Shown here: positions 43,244-52,407 of the stretch, in pieces | Position numbering within the stretch: position 1 is the stretch's first letter | Layout of the letters: every line of letters starts with the position of its first letter | Origin: Marinoscillum sp. 108 | GTDB taxonomy: Bacteria > Bacteroidota > Bacteroidia > Cytophagales > Cyclobacteriaceae | Assembly (NCBI RefSeq): GCF_902506655.1 | Contig: NZ_LR734808.1 | Span: 3,346,501 to 3,410,500 of the forward strand | Reading direction: 5' to 3' | Length of the DNA: 64,000 nucleotides | Notes under the pieces: generated by a model | Told to the model about the DNA's origin: nothing | Seen by the model: only the letters and a program-made list of their open reading frames with translations | The model's database searches: none | Translations under genes and position numbers: made by a program

Positions 43244-45885
43244 GCGATCCGGGAGGTCATCGGTCGCCAAAATGGATGCTCGGATTTTTCCGTTGGTTTT
43301 GCAATCCGGATTACGCTGAGGATATAGAGGGAGATCTGGTGGAGCGTTTTCAACGCACGGCTAAGAAGAAAGGAGTAAGGACTGCAAAGTGGCTCTTCAT
43401 CAAAGAAATATTACTGCTTTTTAGGCCTGGGATCGTCCGGTCACCGGCAGGTTTTGGCGAATTTAATCAATATGGAATGATCAAAAACTACTTCAAAATA
43501 AGCCTTCGAAATATCCTCCGCCACAAGACGTTTTCAGCACTCAATATTGCAGGATTAAGTGTGGGGATAGCCAGCTGCTTACTCATCCTCATTTATGTAA
43601 ACAATGAGCGCTCCTATGACACTTACAATCATCAGTATGACAATACCTATCGGGTGCTGCATTACTTTGGTAATCAGGAGGAGATAGATGATTTTAAAGC
43701 TATCGCCAATAAGGATTACATGGTTTGGGGAAATGCCCCCGCGGCGCCTGCCCTGAAAGATTATTTTCCAGAGGTAGAGTCGGTTTTTCGGTTTACGAGT
43801 CCAAGCCCCTGGCTGGTTTCTTACCGGGACAAGACCTTTTCTGAAAACAACATTGTCTTTGCCGATTCCACGGCTTTTGAGGTCTTTGATTGGCCCATGA
43901 TTGCTGGTAATCCTAAGTCAGCATTGAACAGGCCCAACACCATTGTCCTCACCAAAAAGCTGGCTGAAAAATATTTTGGAGTAGAAAACCCCATCGGTCA
44001 AACCCTGATAATGGATACTGAGGATCCGTTTGAAGTGACCGGGGTAATTGACATTCCCACCAACTCACACTTCTCATTTGACGGGATGATCTCCATGACC
44101 ACTTTTAAGAACATGCGGCCAGAGATTTTTGAGAACTGGGGGTATGTAGATTTTTATACCTATTTCACTGTGCGGCCGGGCGCTGGGATGAGTGATTTTG
44201 CCGATAGGATACCTGATTTTTTGGAAAAGAACTTTACCGCTTCATTCAATTATGATGTGAGGATGGAACCCCTCAGTGAGGCCTATTTGTACTCCGAGGC
44301 GGGGAGGCAGCCGGGACCATCTGGCAGTCTCAGTAATATTTTTGTATTTACTTCCGTAGCCATTTTTATTCTACTCATCGCCAGCATCAATTTCATGAAT
44401 CTCTCTACGGCACGGTCTGTGGAGCGGGCTAAGGAGGTGGCTATTAGAAAAACCATCGGCTCCCTTAAAAGCGCCCTTATTTTTCAGTTTTTAGTAGAGG
44501 CTATTCTGGTGAGTTTTTTGGCAGCCACTGTGGCAATGGCCCTTGTGTTAATTGGCCATCCCTATCTGGAGATGTTGTCGGGGAAATCATTGCCGATAGA
44601 CTGGCTATTTACACCCCGAAATGGAGTGTTGGCTGTCTTTTCGGTACTCGCACTGGGGCTGGTCTCCGGTTCTTATCCAGCGTTTGTCCTGTCGGGGTTC
44701 AAGCCAGTGAGTGTTCTCAAAGGCTCATTTAAGACGTCTTCAAATGGTATTTGGCTTAGAAAGACTCTGGTTACACTGCAGTTTGTCCTGTCCGTGATCT
44801 TGCTGGTGGGCACTAGCGTGGTATACTCTCAGTTAGACTTTTTACGAACTCACGATTTGGGATTCAATCCCGATCGGGTATTGGTGATTGACTATGGCTA
44901 CGATGGTTTGGTGCAAAGGAAGATAGAGGTGATCAAAAGGGAGCTGAAGCAATACCCAGATGTGGTGGATGCGTCGGCTTCCAGGGCGACACCTGGTGAT
45001 TTTTTCCCACATGCAGGTACTGGAGTGGAGGAGCCTTCTGGAGAGATCAGTTATCAAAGTCCTGCTATTTATGAAATAGACGAAGATTTTATAAGCACCT
45101 TTCAGATGAACTTGATTGCCGGAAGAAGCTTTTCGGTGGATTTTCCACTGGATTCCAGCAATGCACTGATGCTCAACGAAGCTGCAGTCAGGCTCTATGG
45201 CTATTCCAATCCGGCTGATGTAGTCGGAAAGTCTTTTGAGCAGTGGGGACGGAAGGGTAAAGTGATTGGGGTCGTTCAGGACTTCAACTATGTCTCTCTG
45301 CACAACAAAGTAGAGCCACTGTCACTCAGGTATGGTACCAGGGAAAATATCTCAATGCTCTCTTTGAGACTCAACTCGGATAATTACACCAATACTTTAA
45401 GCGAGCTGGAGGAAATTTGGCGTCAGAATGTTCCGCATCGGCCTTTTGACACTCATTTTCTGGATCAAAATTTTAATGCACAATATGAGGCCGATGAGCG
45501 CTTTGGTATCATCTTCACCGTTTTCTCGGGGCTGGCCGTATTTGTGGCCTGTCTGGGTTTGTTTGGTTTGACGATTTTCAGTACGGCTCAGCGGACCAAA
45601 GAAGTAGGGATTCGTAAAGTACTGGGGGCATCCACGTCGAGTATTGTAGGGCTTCTTTCCAGGGATTTTCTCCAGCTATTTGTTGTGTCGCTTTTGGTCT
45701 CTGTACCTTTGTCATGGTACATCATGACCCGGTGGCTGGAAAACTTCGCTTATAGTATTTCCATAGGCTGGGAGGTTTTTGCATGGTCTGCCATTTGCAT
45801 ACTCGTGACCTCATTGGTCACTATGAGCTTGAGAACCATCGGCACGGCACTTTCAAATCCTGTAGACGCTTTGCGGGATGAATAA
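43240..45885 (+). CDS. Orphan ABC-type permease (MacB/FtsX), module 1
   Basis: 881 residues. A cytoplasmic prefix domain (about residues 1-85, core PDYAEDIEGDLVERFQ) precedes two MacB-PCD/FtsX repeats, each with membrane helices flanking an extracytoplasmic domain. First FtsX core: ASINFMNLSTARSVERAKEVAIRKTIG. Second: VACLGLFGLTIFSTAQRTKEVGIRKVLGAS. The duplicated repeat would let one chain supply both halves of the translocator. No ATPase gene is adjacent, so the nucleotide-binding subunit must come from elsewhere. FtsX/MacB permeases usually act as mechanotransmission systems for export or extraction from the membrane. The start ATG overlaps the padR stop. Confidence 0.88.
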   Translation: MSDPGGHRSPKWMLGFFRWFCNPDYAEDIEGDLVERFQRTAKKKGVRTAKWLFIKEILLLFRPGIVRSPAGFGEFNQYGMIKNYFKISLRNILRHKTFSALNIAGLSVGIASCLLILIYVNNERSYDTYNHQYDNTYRVLHYFGNQEEIDDFKAIANKDYMVWGNAPAAPALKDYFPEVESVFRFTSPSPWLVSYRDKTFSENNIVFADSTAFEVFDWPMIAGNPKSALNRPNTIVLTKKLAEKYFGVENPIGQTLIMDTEDPFEVTGVIDIPTNSHFSFDGMISMTTFKNMRPEIFENWGYVDFYTYFTVRPGAGMSDFADRIPDFLEKNFTASFNYDVRMEPLSEAYLYSEAGRQPGPSGSLSNIFVFTSVAIFILLIASINFMNLSTARSVERAKEVAIRKTIGSLKSALIFQFLVEAILVSFLAATVAMALVLIGHPYLEMLSGKSLPIDWLFTPRNGVLAVFSVLALGLVSGSYPAFVLSGFKPVSVLKGSFKTSSNGIWLRKTLVTLQFVLSVILLVGTSVVYSQLDFLRTHDLGFNPDRVLVIDYGYDGLVQRKIEVIKRELKQYPDVVDASASRATPGDFFPHAGTGVEEPSGEISYQSPAIYEIDEDFISTFQMNLIAGRSFSVDFPLDSSNALMLNEAAVRLYGYSNPADVVGKSFEQWGRKGKVIGVVQDFNYVSLHNKVEPLSLRYGTRENISMLSLRLNSDNYTNTLSELEEIWRQNVPHRPFDTHFLDQNFNAQYEADERFGIIFTVFSGLAVFVACLGLFGLTIFSTAQRTKEVGIRKVLGASTSSIVGLLSRDFLQLFVVSLLVSVPLSWYIMTRWLENFAYSISIGWEVFAWSAICILVTSLVTMSLRTIGTALSNPVDALRDE

Positions 45886-45944
45886 AATAGCGATCATATG
45901 ACTGTTGGTTGCAGGAAGGAAATCATGAAGCGCATGCGCCCGCT

Positions 45945-46913
45945 TTATTTCACCCTTTCTCCTTTGACCAGTGCAAACTCAAGCAAGGTGGTTTGATAAG
46001 CTCCAAAAATGCCATAGCCATTTTTAATGTTGGAATACACCTGTACCGGCTCTGAAAATCCGTCTCCACCTGAGTCTTTTTGCAAATTGGAGGTGATCAG
46101 GTATTGATAATAGTCCTTGGCAAGTCTTCGAATCTGGAGGGTATAGTAGGAGGTGTCGTTGCCATCAGCATCTGGAGTATGGTGGGTTAGATTATCAAAC
46201 TCAATGGTGATGCGCTTTTTCTGGCCATCAAAGAGCTCATCATCGAAAATATAGTCGGCATTGGTGTCTTCAAATTCGTTGACGTTTGCTCCCAATGTCC
46301 AATAGTACCATTCACTGAGATATCTCTGCTCTTCTCCCAGGATGACGGTGTCTTTTTCTTCATCATAATAGCTTTCTCTGTAATATCCAGCTACATACAA
46401 CTTCACCTCATAAAAATCCTCACCTTTTGGATCATCAATCGTATAATTTAACCTGATGATCTGGCCATCATATTCACTCTTTCTGTAGCTGGTTTCTCCG
46501 ATTTCGGCGACTGTCTTTTCGAGGGGAATAGCTGCCTGAGCTTCAGCAGCAGGCAGACCCGACTTTTCGGCCACTATTTTGTAAGTAGCTCCAGGGGAGG
46601 GATAGGCGTCAAAAGTGTATCTGCCCGGGAAATCAGTGGATTCTGAGAAAGTCCCTTTGAGGGTTCCATCTTCATGTAAATATAAAGTGGCCCCACTGAC
46701 CTTTGGGAAAGTATAATTGTTGTCAAGAATGCTTCTGTTGGTGGATAGGTCAATAGTGAAAGTGGTATCCGGATGAATCACACTGTTAATGACCAGGGAG
46801 GGTTTAAACTCGGGCAAATCAACGTCCACTACCAGTTCACAGCTTGTCAGGAGCATGACCATCAAGGCTCCCCGTACAGTCACTTTTCGGTATATGGTTT
46901 TAGTGAATTTCAT
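45945..46913 (-). CDS. DUF4249 domain-containing lipoprotein
   Basis: 322 residues. The N-terminus holds a lipoprotein-like signal (ALMVMLLTSCELVVDVDLPEFKP; lipobox Cys at about residue 27, after a long basic n-region). The mature start VVDVDLPEFKPSLVINSVIHPDTTFTIDLSTNR is the DUF4249 signature. DUF4249 proteins almost always pair with a TonB-dependent receptor in Bacteroidota and are thought to sit on the outer surface as a ligand-binding partner, analogous to SusD. Here the receptor gene is directly upstream, four bases away. Confidence 0.9.
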   Translation of the reverse strand: MKFTKTIYRKVTVRGALMVMLLTSCELVVDVDLPEFKPSLVINSVIHPDTTFTIDLSTNRSILDNNYTFPKVSGATLYLHEDGTLKGTFSESTDFPGRYTFDAYPSPGATYKIVAEKSGLPAAEAQAAIPLEKTVAEIGETSYRKSEYDGQIIRLNYTIDDPKGEDFYEVKLYVAGYYRESYYDEEKDTVILGEEQRYLSEWYYWTLGANVNEFEDTNADYIFDDELFDGQKKRITIEFDNLTHHTPDADGNDTSYYTLQIRRLAKDYYQYLITSNLQKDSGGDGFSEPVQVYSNIKNGYGIFGAYQTTLLEFALVKGERVK

Positions 46914-46917
46914 TTAT

Positions 46918-49257
46918 TTAGAACTTAAAGCTGTAACGAACATATGGAATGAGCGGAAAGAGGCTGTATTGAATAAACTTCTTATTCCCCCTATTATCAT
47001 ACCCCTGCTGGAGAAAGAAAGGATTTTTACGATTGTATAGATTATAGGCACCCAAAGACCAGGATCGGTCGCCGTTTTTCTTTGGTTTGGTCCAGGTCAG
47101 CCCCAGATCCATCCTGTGATAGTCGCGCATGCGGTAGCCGTTTCTGGAAGAATATTTTTGAATAGTCCCTCCATATCCATTGGAGTTCTCCTGCTCATAC
47201 TCACTCTCCGGCAAGGTGAGGGCAGCCCCTGTCCCATATACCCAGGTGGAGGAAATAGCGAATGTCTTGCTCACATTATAGACGGCCACAATGCTCACGT
47301 CGTGTCGGCGATCATACTTGTAGGGATACTGTTTCCCAAAATTGAGGGCTTCAAAAGTGCGATTGGTCCAGGAGAGGGTATAGCCCACCCAGCCAGAGAG
47401 TTTGCCGGTTTTCTTTTGGATCAAAAACTCCGCACCATAGCTTTCACCGCTTCCTACAGTCACTTTATCCTGCCAGTCGGAGCCCAGGTTGAAATAGGAA
47501 GCCCCTTCTTTGTATTCTATGAGGTTGTTCATTTCTTTATAATAGACCTCTATGCTTCCTTCAAATCCACTAAAGGTTTTGGCCGCTCCCAGGGCCACCT
47601 GCCAGCTTCGCTGTGGAGAGATGCGGTCTGTGGCCGGCACCCACAGGTCTGTGGGAAGCCCCAGGCCTCCATTGGTGAGGAGGTGGATGTATTGGGTCAT
47701 GGTAGCAAAGGAAGCTTTCAACGAAAGGTCATTCCCAAGCAAATAGCGCATGGAGAGCCTTGGCTGCAGTGAATGGTAATATTTCTGATTGACCAAAAAA
47801 GAAGAATAATGAAGTCCGCCATTGGCTCGCAGTTTGTCGGAGATCTTAAAATCATCTTCCACGTAGGTAGCAAACTCAGCAGCCAGGGTTTTATTTGCTC
47901 CCAGTGTGGTGTCGGATTCACCCTCCAGGTTGGTTTCATACCCGAGTATGCCCGGGTTGAACTGATGGTGGATCATATTGATGCCCGCCTTGATATTATG
48001 CTGAGGGGAAGGCAAAAAGTCAAAATCCACTTTAAAGCCCAGGTCATCAATTCCCGAAAAGTATTCTATTGATTCAGCTTCGCGTTCCGTTTGATTGCCG
48101 TCTTTGGTGATGGTTTCGTATTCACTGAATATTCTGAATTTGTACTTGCTATAGGTGCCCGTAAAATTGGCAAAAAGCCTTGGGCCAAAGGTGTGGTTCC
48201 ACCTGAGTGCCGTGATGGTGTTGCCCCAATTCAGGCCAAATTTGTTTTTGTCTGTATACTTGACGCCATCACTCTGATACTGATAAGCGTCTTTGCCGAA
48301 GCCCTTATCCAGACCATTGTAAAAGCTGAGATAGACCCGATCTTTATCAGAAATGATTCGATTCATTTTGGCATTTACGTCATAGAAGTAGTATCCGCCA
48401 GAGGCTTGACCATCGGACTGAGCCCTGATGATGGGTCGGGTGAGTAAATCAATGTAGGTTCGTCTCCCTGAGACCAGGAATGAGGTTTTTTTGTCTTTCC
48501 CGATCGGACCTTCGAGTGTGAGCTTGGAGGAGATGAGACCAATGGATCCTTCCCCGCTAAATTTCTGATTGTTGCCTTCTTTCATGGAGATGTCGATGAC
48601 CGAGGAAAGTCGCCCGCCATAGCGGGCAGGGAAGCCGCCTTTTACCACGTTTACCCGATTGATGGCATCCGGGTTGAACACCGAAAAGAACCCGAAGAGA
48701 TGTGATACATTGTACACGGGCACCCCATCCAGCAGGATGAGGTTTTGATCAGGCCCACCCCCTCGCACATAGATTCCACTGGAGCCCTCGGTACCACCCT
48801 GGATCCCCGGCAGGAGCTGGAGGGACTTGAGCAGGTCCGCCTCTCCCATGAGTACAGGGAGTGCTTTGATCTGCTCTATAGGCACGTCAATGCTGCTCAT
48901 CTGGGGGGACAGCTCTATGTTTTCTTCCGCAGTGATGATCACTTCCTCCAGGGTAGTGCCTGGTGCCAGACTGATGTTGAGATTCTGGTTTTGAGTGAGG
49001 GTGACTTCTTGTTCCCAGGACTGATAGCCCACATAGGAGCAACGGAGTTGATACGTGCCGGTGGGTAGTGTGAGGGAGTAAAAACCAAAGGTATTGGTGA
49101 TGGTGCCTTGCATGGTTGCCGGATCCAGAATGGTGGCACCTATGAGGTTTTCACCTGTTACCTGATCTCTGATGTATCCATTGATGGTAAAGTTTTGCCC
49201 AAACAATAGTCCTCCAAGGAGATTGAGTGAAACAAGGGATAAAATTTTTTTAGTCAC
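46918..49257 (-). CDS. TonB-dependent receptor paired with DUF4249 protein
   Basis: 779 residues with a signal peptide (ending LLFGQ). Residues about 22-105 are a carboxypeptidase-like regulatory domain (INGYIRDQVTGENLIGATI, LRCSYVGYQSWEQEVTL). The plug follows (LPVLMGEADLLKSLQLLPGI, GIYVRGGGPDQNLILLDGVPVYNVSHLFGFF, VKGGFPARYGGRLSSVIDISMKEG), then a 22-strand barrel ending YVRYSFKF. It should import a ligand in concert with the DUF4249 lipoprotein encoded next. No peptidase or glycan enzyme gene points to the substrate. The pair lies between PadR modules 1 and 2 on the opposite strand. Confidence 0.92.
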   Translation of the reverse strand: MTKKILSLVSLNLLGGLLFGQNFTINGYIRDQVTGENLIGATILDPATMQGTITNTFGFYSLTLPTGTYQLRCSYVGYQSWEQEVTLTQNQNLNISLAPGTTLEEVIITAEENIELSPQMSSIDVPIEQIKALPVLMGEADLLKSLQLLPGIQGGTEGSSGIYVRGGGPDQNLILLDGVPVYNVSHLFGFFSVFNPDAINRVNVVKGGFPARYGGRLSSVIDISMKEGNNQKFSGEGSIGLISSKLTLEGPIGKDKKTSFLVSGRRTYIDLLTRPIIRAQSDGQASGGYYFYDVNAKMNRIISDKDRVYLSFYNGLDKGFGKDAYQYQSDGVKYTDKNKFGLNWGNTITALRWNHTFGPRLFANFTGTYSKYKFRIFSEYETITKDGNQTEREAESIEYFSGIDDLGFKVDFDFLPSPQHNIKAGINMIHHQFNPGILGYETNLEGESDTTLGANKTLAAEFATYVEDDFKISDKLRANGGLHYSSFLVNQKYYHSLQPRLSMRYLLGNDLSLKASFATMTQYIHLLTNGGLGLPTDLWVPATDRISPQRSWQVALGAAKTFSGFEGSIEVYYKEMNNLIEYKEGASYFNLGSDWQDKVTVGSGESYGAEFLIQKKTGKLSGWVGYTLSWTNRTFEALNFGKQYPYKYDRRHDVSIVAVYNVSKTFAISSTWVYGTGAALTLPESEYEQENSNGYGGTIQKYSSRNGYRMRDYHRMDLGLTWTKPKKNGDRSWSLGAYNLYNRKNPFFLQQGYDNRGNKKFIQYSLFPLIPYVRYSFKF

Positions 49258-49392
49258 GGCGTTAGGTTGGGTGATGCGAAGGTGATTCGTCTAAGACTCA
49301 GTAATCAAGCAAAGTGTTGTAATCAGCGCAAATCTATAATGTAAAACGGTTTATTAGATGTTGATATTGTATCTCTTCAATTGATGGTTTTT

Positions 49393-49410
49393 GTATTTCT
49401 TACTAAATAC
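49393..49410. promoter_or_regulatory. Inverted repeat upstream of PadR module 2
   Basis: Arms GTATTT (49393-49398) and AAATAC (49405-49410) flank a six-base spacer, 64 bases before the padR ATG. A second small dyad, AGTAT-A-ATACT (49455-49465), lies eight bases before the ATG and contains TATAAT. Either could be an operator; both are short and in A/T-rich sequence. Confidence 0.3.
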
Positions 49411-49473
49411 CAGAACAAATAATCTGCCCTTCCCGTATATTAGTTCTACAATCTAGTATAATACTGCTGAGCT

Positions 49474-49818
49474 ATGAAGGAAACGCGTTTAGGTGAATTT
49501 GAAGAAGTTATTTTACTGCTGGTAGGCATCCTGGGGGAGGAGGCTTATGCTTTCAAAATTGCGGAGGAATTCGAAGCTCAGTCTGGGCGGGCATCGTCCA
49601 TAGGGTCTGTACACTCTACATTGGACCGATTGAAGGAGAAAGGGTTTCTAACCTCAGAAATGGGTCAGCCAACCGCCGAGCGAGGCGGGAGGCGCAAGCG
49701 GATTTATACCATCACCGCAGCAGGCCAGGCTGCACTGACTTCTTCCAGAGATTTCAGGGTTTCTCTATGGAACCAGTACCCCGGATTGTCTGTGGATCGT
49801 TTGAATTTTCTCACTTAA
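49474..49818 (+). CDS. PadR-family transcriptional regulator, module 2
   Basis: 114 residues. It shares LGEFEEVILLLVGILGEEAYAF, the SIGSVHSTLDRLKEKGFLTSE recognition region and the RGGRRKRIYTITAAG wing with the module 1 and 3 regulators, but is the most divergent of the three at the start of the recognition helix (RASSIG against RKVSIG and KKVNIS). This suggests a different operator or effector. It should repress its own operon. The permease gene starts three bases after the stop. Confidence 0.92.
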   Translation: MKETRLGEFEEVILLLVGILGEEAYAFKIAEEFEAQSGRASSIGSVHSTLDRLKEKGFLTSEMGQPTAERGGRRKRIYTITAAGQAALTSSRDFRVSLWNQYPGLSVDRLNFLT

Positions 49819-49821
49819 GGT

Positions 49822-52398
49822 TTGAAGAACCGCGATCAAATACCTCCAAAATTGGCAACGCGCTTGCTTACCTGGCTGCTTCGGGCAGACCTGGCCGAGG
49901 AAGTGCTCGGTGATTTGGAGGAGAAGTTCTACTCCATGGCCAGTCACAAGTCCCTTTTCAAAGCGAAACTCAATTACTGGTATCAGGTACTTAACTACCT
50001 GAGGCCCTTCGCCATCAAAAAATCAAAGTCAACCTCCTTAATCCGCTTTACCATGGTGCGTCACAATTTCACATTAACATTCAGAAATTTTAAGAAACAC
50101 AAATCTCAGTTTTTGATCAACCTCATAGGGCTGTCTACCGGGTTGGCCTGCGTGATCTTTATCGCACTTTGGGTGGCAGATGAAAGGAGCGTTGATAAAT
50201 TTCATGAGCATGATGCCCGGCTGTATCAGGTCATGTCAAATCACAGCGATGCCAGTGGTATCCGCACCTGGAAAGGTGTGCCCGGGCTGCTGCTGGAAGA
50301 GATTCAGTCCAGGGTGCCGGAAGTGAGCACGGCAGTCGCCACTACTGATACCCATGAGTTTACCCTGTCGTCGGGCGATACCTATTTTAAATCCAATGGG
50401 AAGTTTGCCAGTACCGAATTTTTGAATGTCTACACCTATGCGTTGATAGGAGGTGCTGGGATATCTGATAAGTCCGGGATTTTGATCACGGAATCACTGG
50501 CTATGCGCATTTTTAAGAGTACAGATGTGGTCGGAAGATCGCTGGAGTGGCATTTTTTTGATCAGACCAAGGATGTTCAGGTTGCTGGTATTTTGAAAGA
50601 TATTCCGAGAAATTCTTCGGATCCGTTTGACTTTGTGATGTCCTGGGACTTCTTTCATGATGACCTCATTAGTTACAAAAATTGGTTTAACTACTATGCA
50701 AGAATCGCGGTGGTGCTCAATCCATCAACTGACCCACAGGATGCGTCTAAGAAGATAGACGCTATTTTGAAGGAACAACAGGAAGAAGGTAAGGTAGACC
50801 TGTTTTTGACCCGCTACAGCGACCTTTACCTCCATGGGAAATATGAAAATGGAAAGCAGGCAGGTGGTCGGGTTGAGAATATGAATTTATTCATCACAAT
50901 CGCCCTATTCATTCTATTTATCGCCAGTATCAATTTTATCAATTTGTCGACTGCCAAGGCAACTCATCGAATCAAGGAGATCGGGGTAAAGAAATCGCTG
51001 GGGGCCTCCAGGTGGTCATTGATGGGGCAGTATTTCACAGAGTCTCTCATGCTCAGTCTCTTGTCTGTGGTGGTGGCCCTTGTGCTGGTATGGTTGCTAC
51101 TTCCTCAATTCAACTTTTTGGCCCAGAAGCAATTGACCCTTGGTATGGACTGGCTGATGATCCAAATCGCCGGACTCCTGATTGTCATTGTGGGTGTGAT
51201 TGCTGGTAGTTACCCTGCACTGTATCTCTCTGGGCTCAGAGCCATAGAAGTGCTAAAAGGGAAACTGTCACGAAAAACTGGTGAAGTTTGGGGTCGAAAA
51301 TCGCTGGTGGTCATTCAGTTTTCTCTGTCCATTATTCTTATTGTATCGGTGCTGGTGGTTTATAAGCAGATGGAATTTGTGAAGCAGAAAAACCTGGGGT
51401 ACGACCGTGAAAATCTCGTGTATTTCGAAAGGGAGGGTAGGCTTATTAATCATTCAGATGCATTCATCAATGAGTTGAGAAATACGGAAGGAGTAGAAGA
51501 TGCGGCACTTTCTGGTTTTGTGGTGGGAGGAGGAAACTCCACAGGTGGTGTGAGTTGGCCAGGTAAAACTCCTCAGGATCAAATCCAGTTTTGGGAGATC
51601 AATTCAGGCCCTGGATTGGTGGAGATGCTCGGGCTGGACCTGGTGTCTGGTCGTGCGTTTTCTTCGGAGTTTGGAGCTGATTCCACCAGTGTTATTTTCA
51701 ATGAAACAGCCATTGCGGCCATGGGAATGGCAGACCCGTTGGGAAAAACGATTACGCATTATACCGGCGATAAGAAGATTGTGGGAGTAGTGAAAGACTT
51801 CAATTTGGTATCACTACATACCAAAGTGGAGCCCATGATTTTCCTATACAATCCTGAGAAAACCCATTATGTCATGGCCAGAATAAAACCAGGAAGTGAA
51901 GTGAGTACTCTTCATAAAATGGAATCACTCTATTCCTCTTTCAATCCGGGATACGTCTTCAAACCGCAGTTTGTAGTTCAGGATTATCAGGCCCAATATG
52001 CCTCGGAGGAACGAGTGGGGGTACTATCAAGGTATTTTGCAGGGTTTGCCGTTCTAATTTCTTGCCTGGGCTTGTTTGGTTTGGCTGCCTTCACAGCCGA
52101 GCGGCGTACCAAGGAGATCGGAATCAGAAAGGTGATGGGTTCCAGTGTTTTGGGCATTGTTTATTTGTTGTCCCTGGATTTTACCAAAATGGTATTGGTG
52201 GCCGCTATGATTGCTTTGCCTGTTAGCTACTTCATTGCTGCTGACTGGCTGCAAGACTTTGCATTCAGGGTTGGTCTCGAATGGTGGTTTTTTGCATTGG
52301 CGGGCCTAAGTGCCTTGCTGGTGGCATGGTTTACGGTAGCCCTTCAGACCATCCGAACGGCCAGAATCAATCCTGTAGAATGCCTGCGAAACGAATAG
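49822..52398 (+). CDS. Orphan ABC-type permease (MacB/FtsX), module 2
   Basis: 858 residues from the TTG at 49822, three bases past the padR stop. This start keeps the N-terminal prefix domain (LLRADLAEEVLGDLEEKFYSM) in register with the other two permeases. Two MacB-PCD/FtsX repeats follow: first FtsX core ASINFINLSTAKATHRIKEIGVKKSLGAS, second SCLGLFGLAAFTAERRTKEIGIRKVMGSS. Extracytoplasmic domains lie between the helices. The organisation is the same as modules 1 and 3, with no adjacent ATPase. It converges on the nucleotidase gene with nine bases between. Confidence 0.87.
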   Translation: MKNRDQIPPKLATRLLTWLLRADLAEEVLGDLEEKFYSMASHKSLFKAKLNYWYQVLNYLRPFAIKKSKSTSLIRFTMVRHNFTLTFRNFKKHKSQFLINLIGLSTGLACVIFIALWVADERSVDKFHEHDARLYQVMSNHSDASGIRTWKGVPGLLLEEIQSRVPEVSTAVATTDTHEFTLSSGDTYFKSNGKFASTEFLNVYTYALIGGAGISDKSGILITESLAMRIFKSTDVVGRSLEWHFFDQTKDVQVAGILKDIPRNSSDPFDFVMSWDFFHDDLISYKNWFNYYARIAVVLNPSTDPQDASKKIDAILKEQQEEGKVDLFLTRYSDLYLHGKYENGKQAGGRVENMNLFITIALFILFIASINFINLSTAKATHRIKEIGVKKSLGASRWSLMGQYFTESLMLSLLSVVVALVLVWLLLPQFNFLAQKQLTLGMDWLMIQIAGLLIVIVGVIAGSYPALYLSGLRAIEVLKGKLSRKTGEVWGRKSLVVIQFSLSIILIVSVLVVYKQMEFVKQKNLGYDRENLVYFEREGRLINHSDAFINELRNTEGVEDAALSGFVVGGGNSTGGVSWPGKTPQDQIQFWEINSGPGLVEMLGLDLVSGRAFSSEFGADSTSVIFNETAIAAMGMADPLGKTITHYTGDKKIVGVVKDFNLVSLHTKVEPMIFLYNPEKTHYVMARIKPGSEVSTLHKMESLYSSFNPGYVFKPQFVVQDYQAQYASEERVGVLSRYFAGFAVLISCLGLFGLAAFTAERRTKEIGIRKVMGSSVLGIVYLLSLDFTKMVLVAAMIALPVSYFIAADWLQDFAFRVGLEWWFFALAGLSALLVAWFTVALQTIRTARINPVECLRNE

Positions 52399-52407
52399 CA
52401 TTCTCTG

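Noticed and set aside
45926-45943. Possible terminator AAGCG / CGCTT between module 1 permease and the DUF4249 gene
   Set aside because: Only five base pairs and no T tract; too weak.
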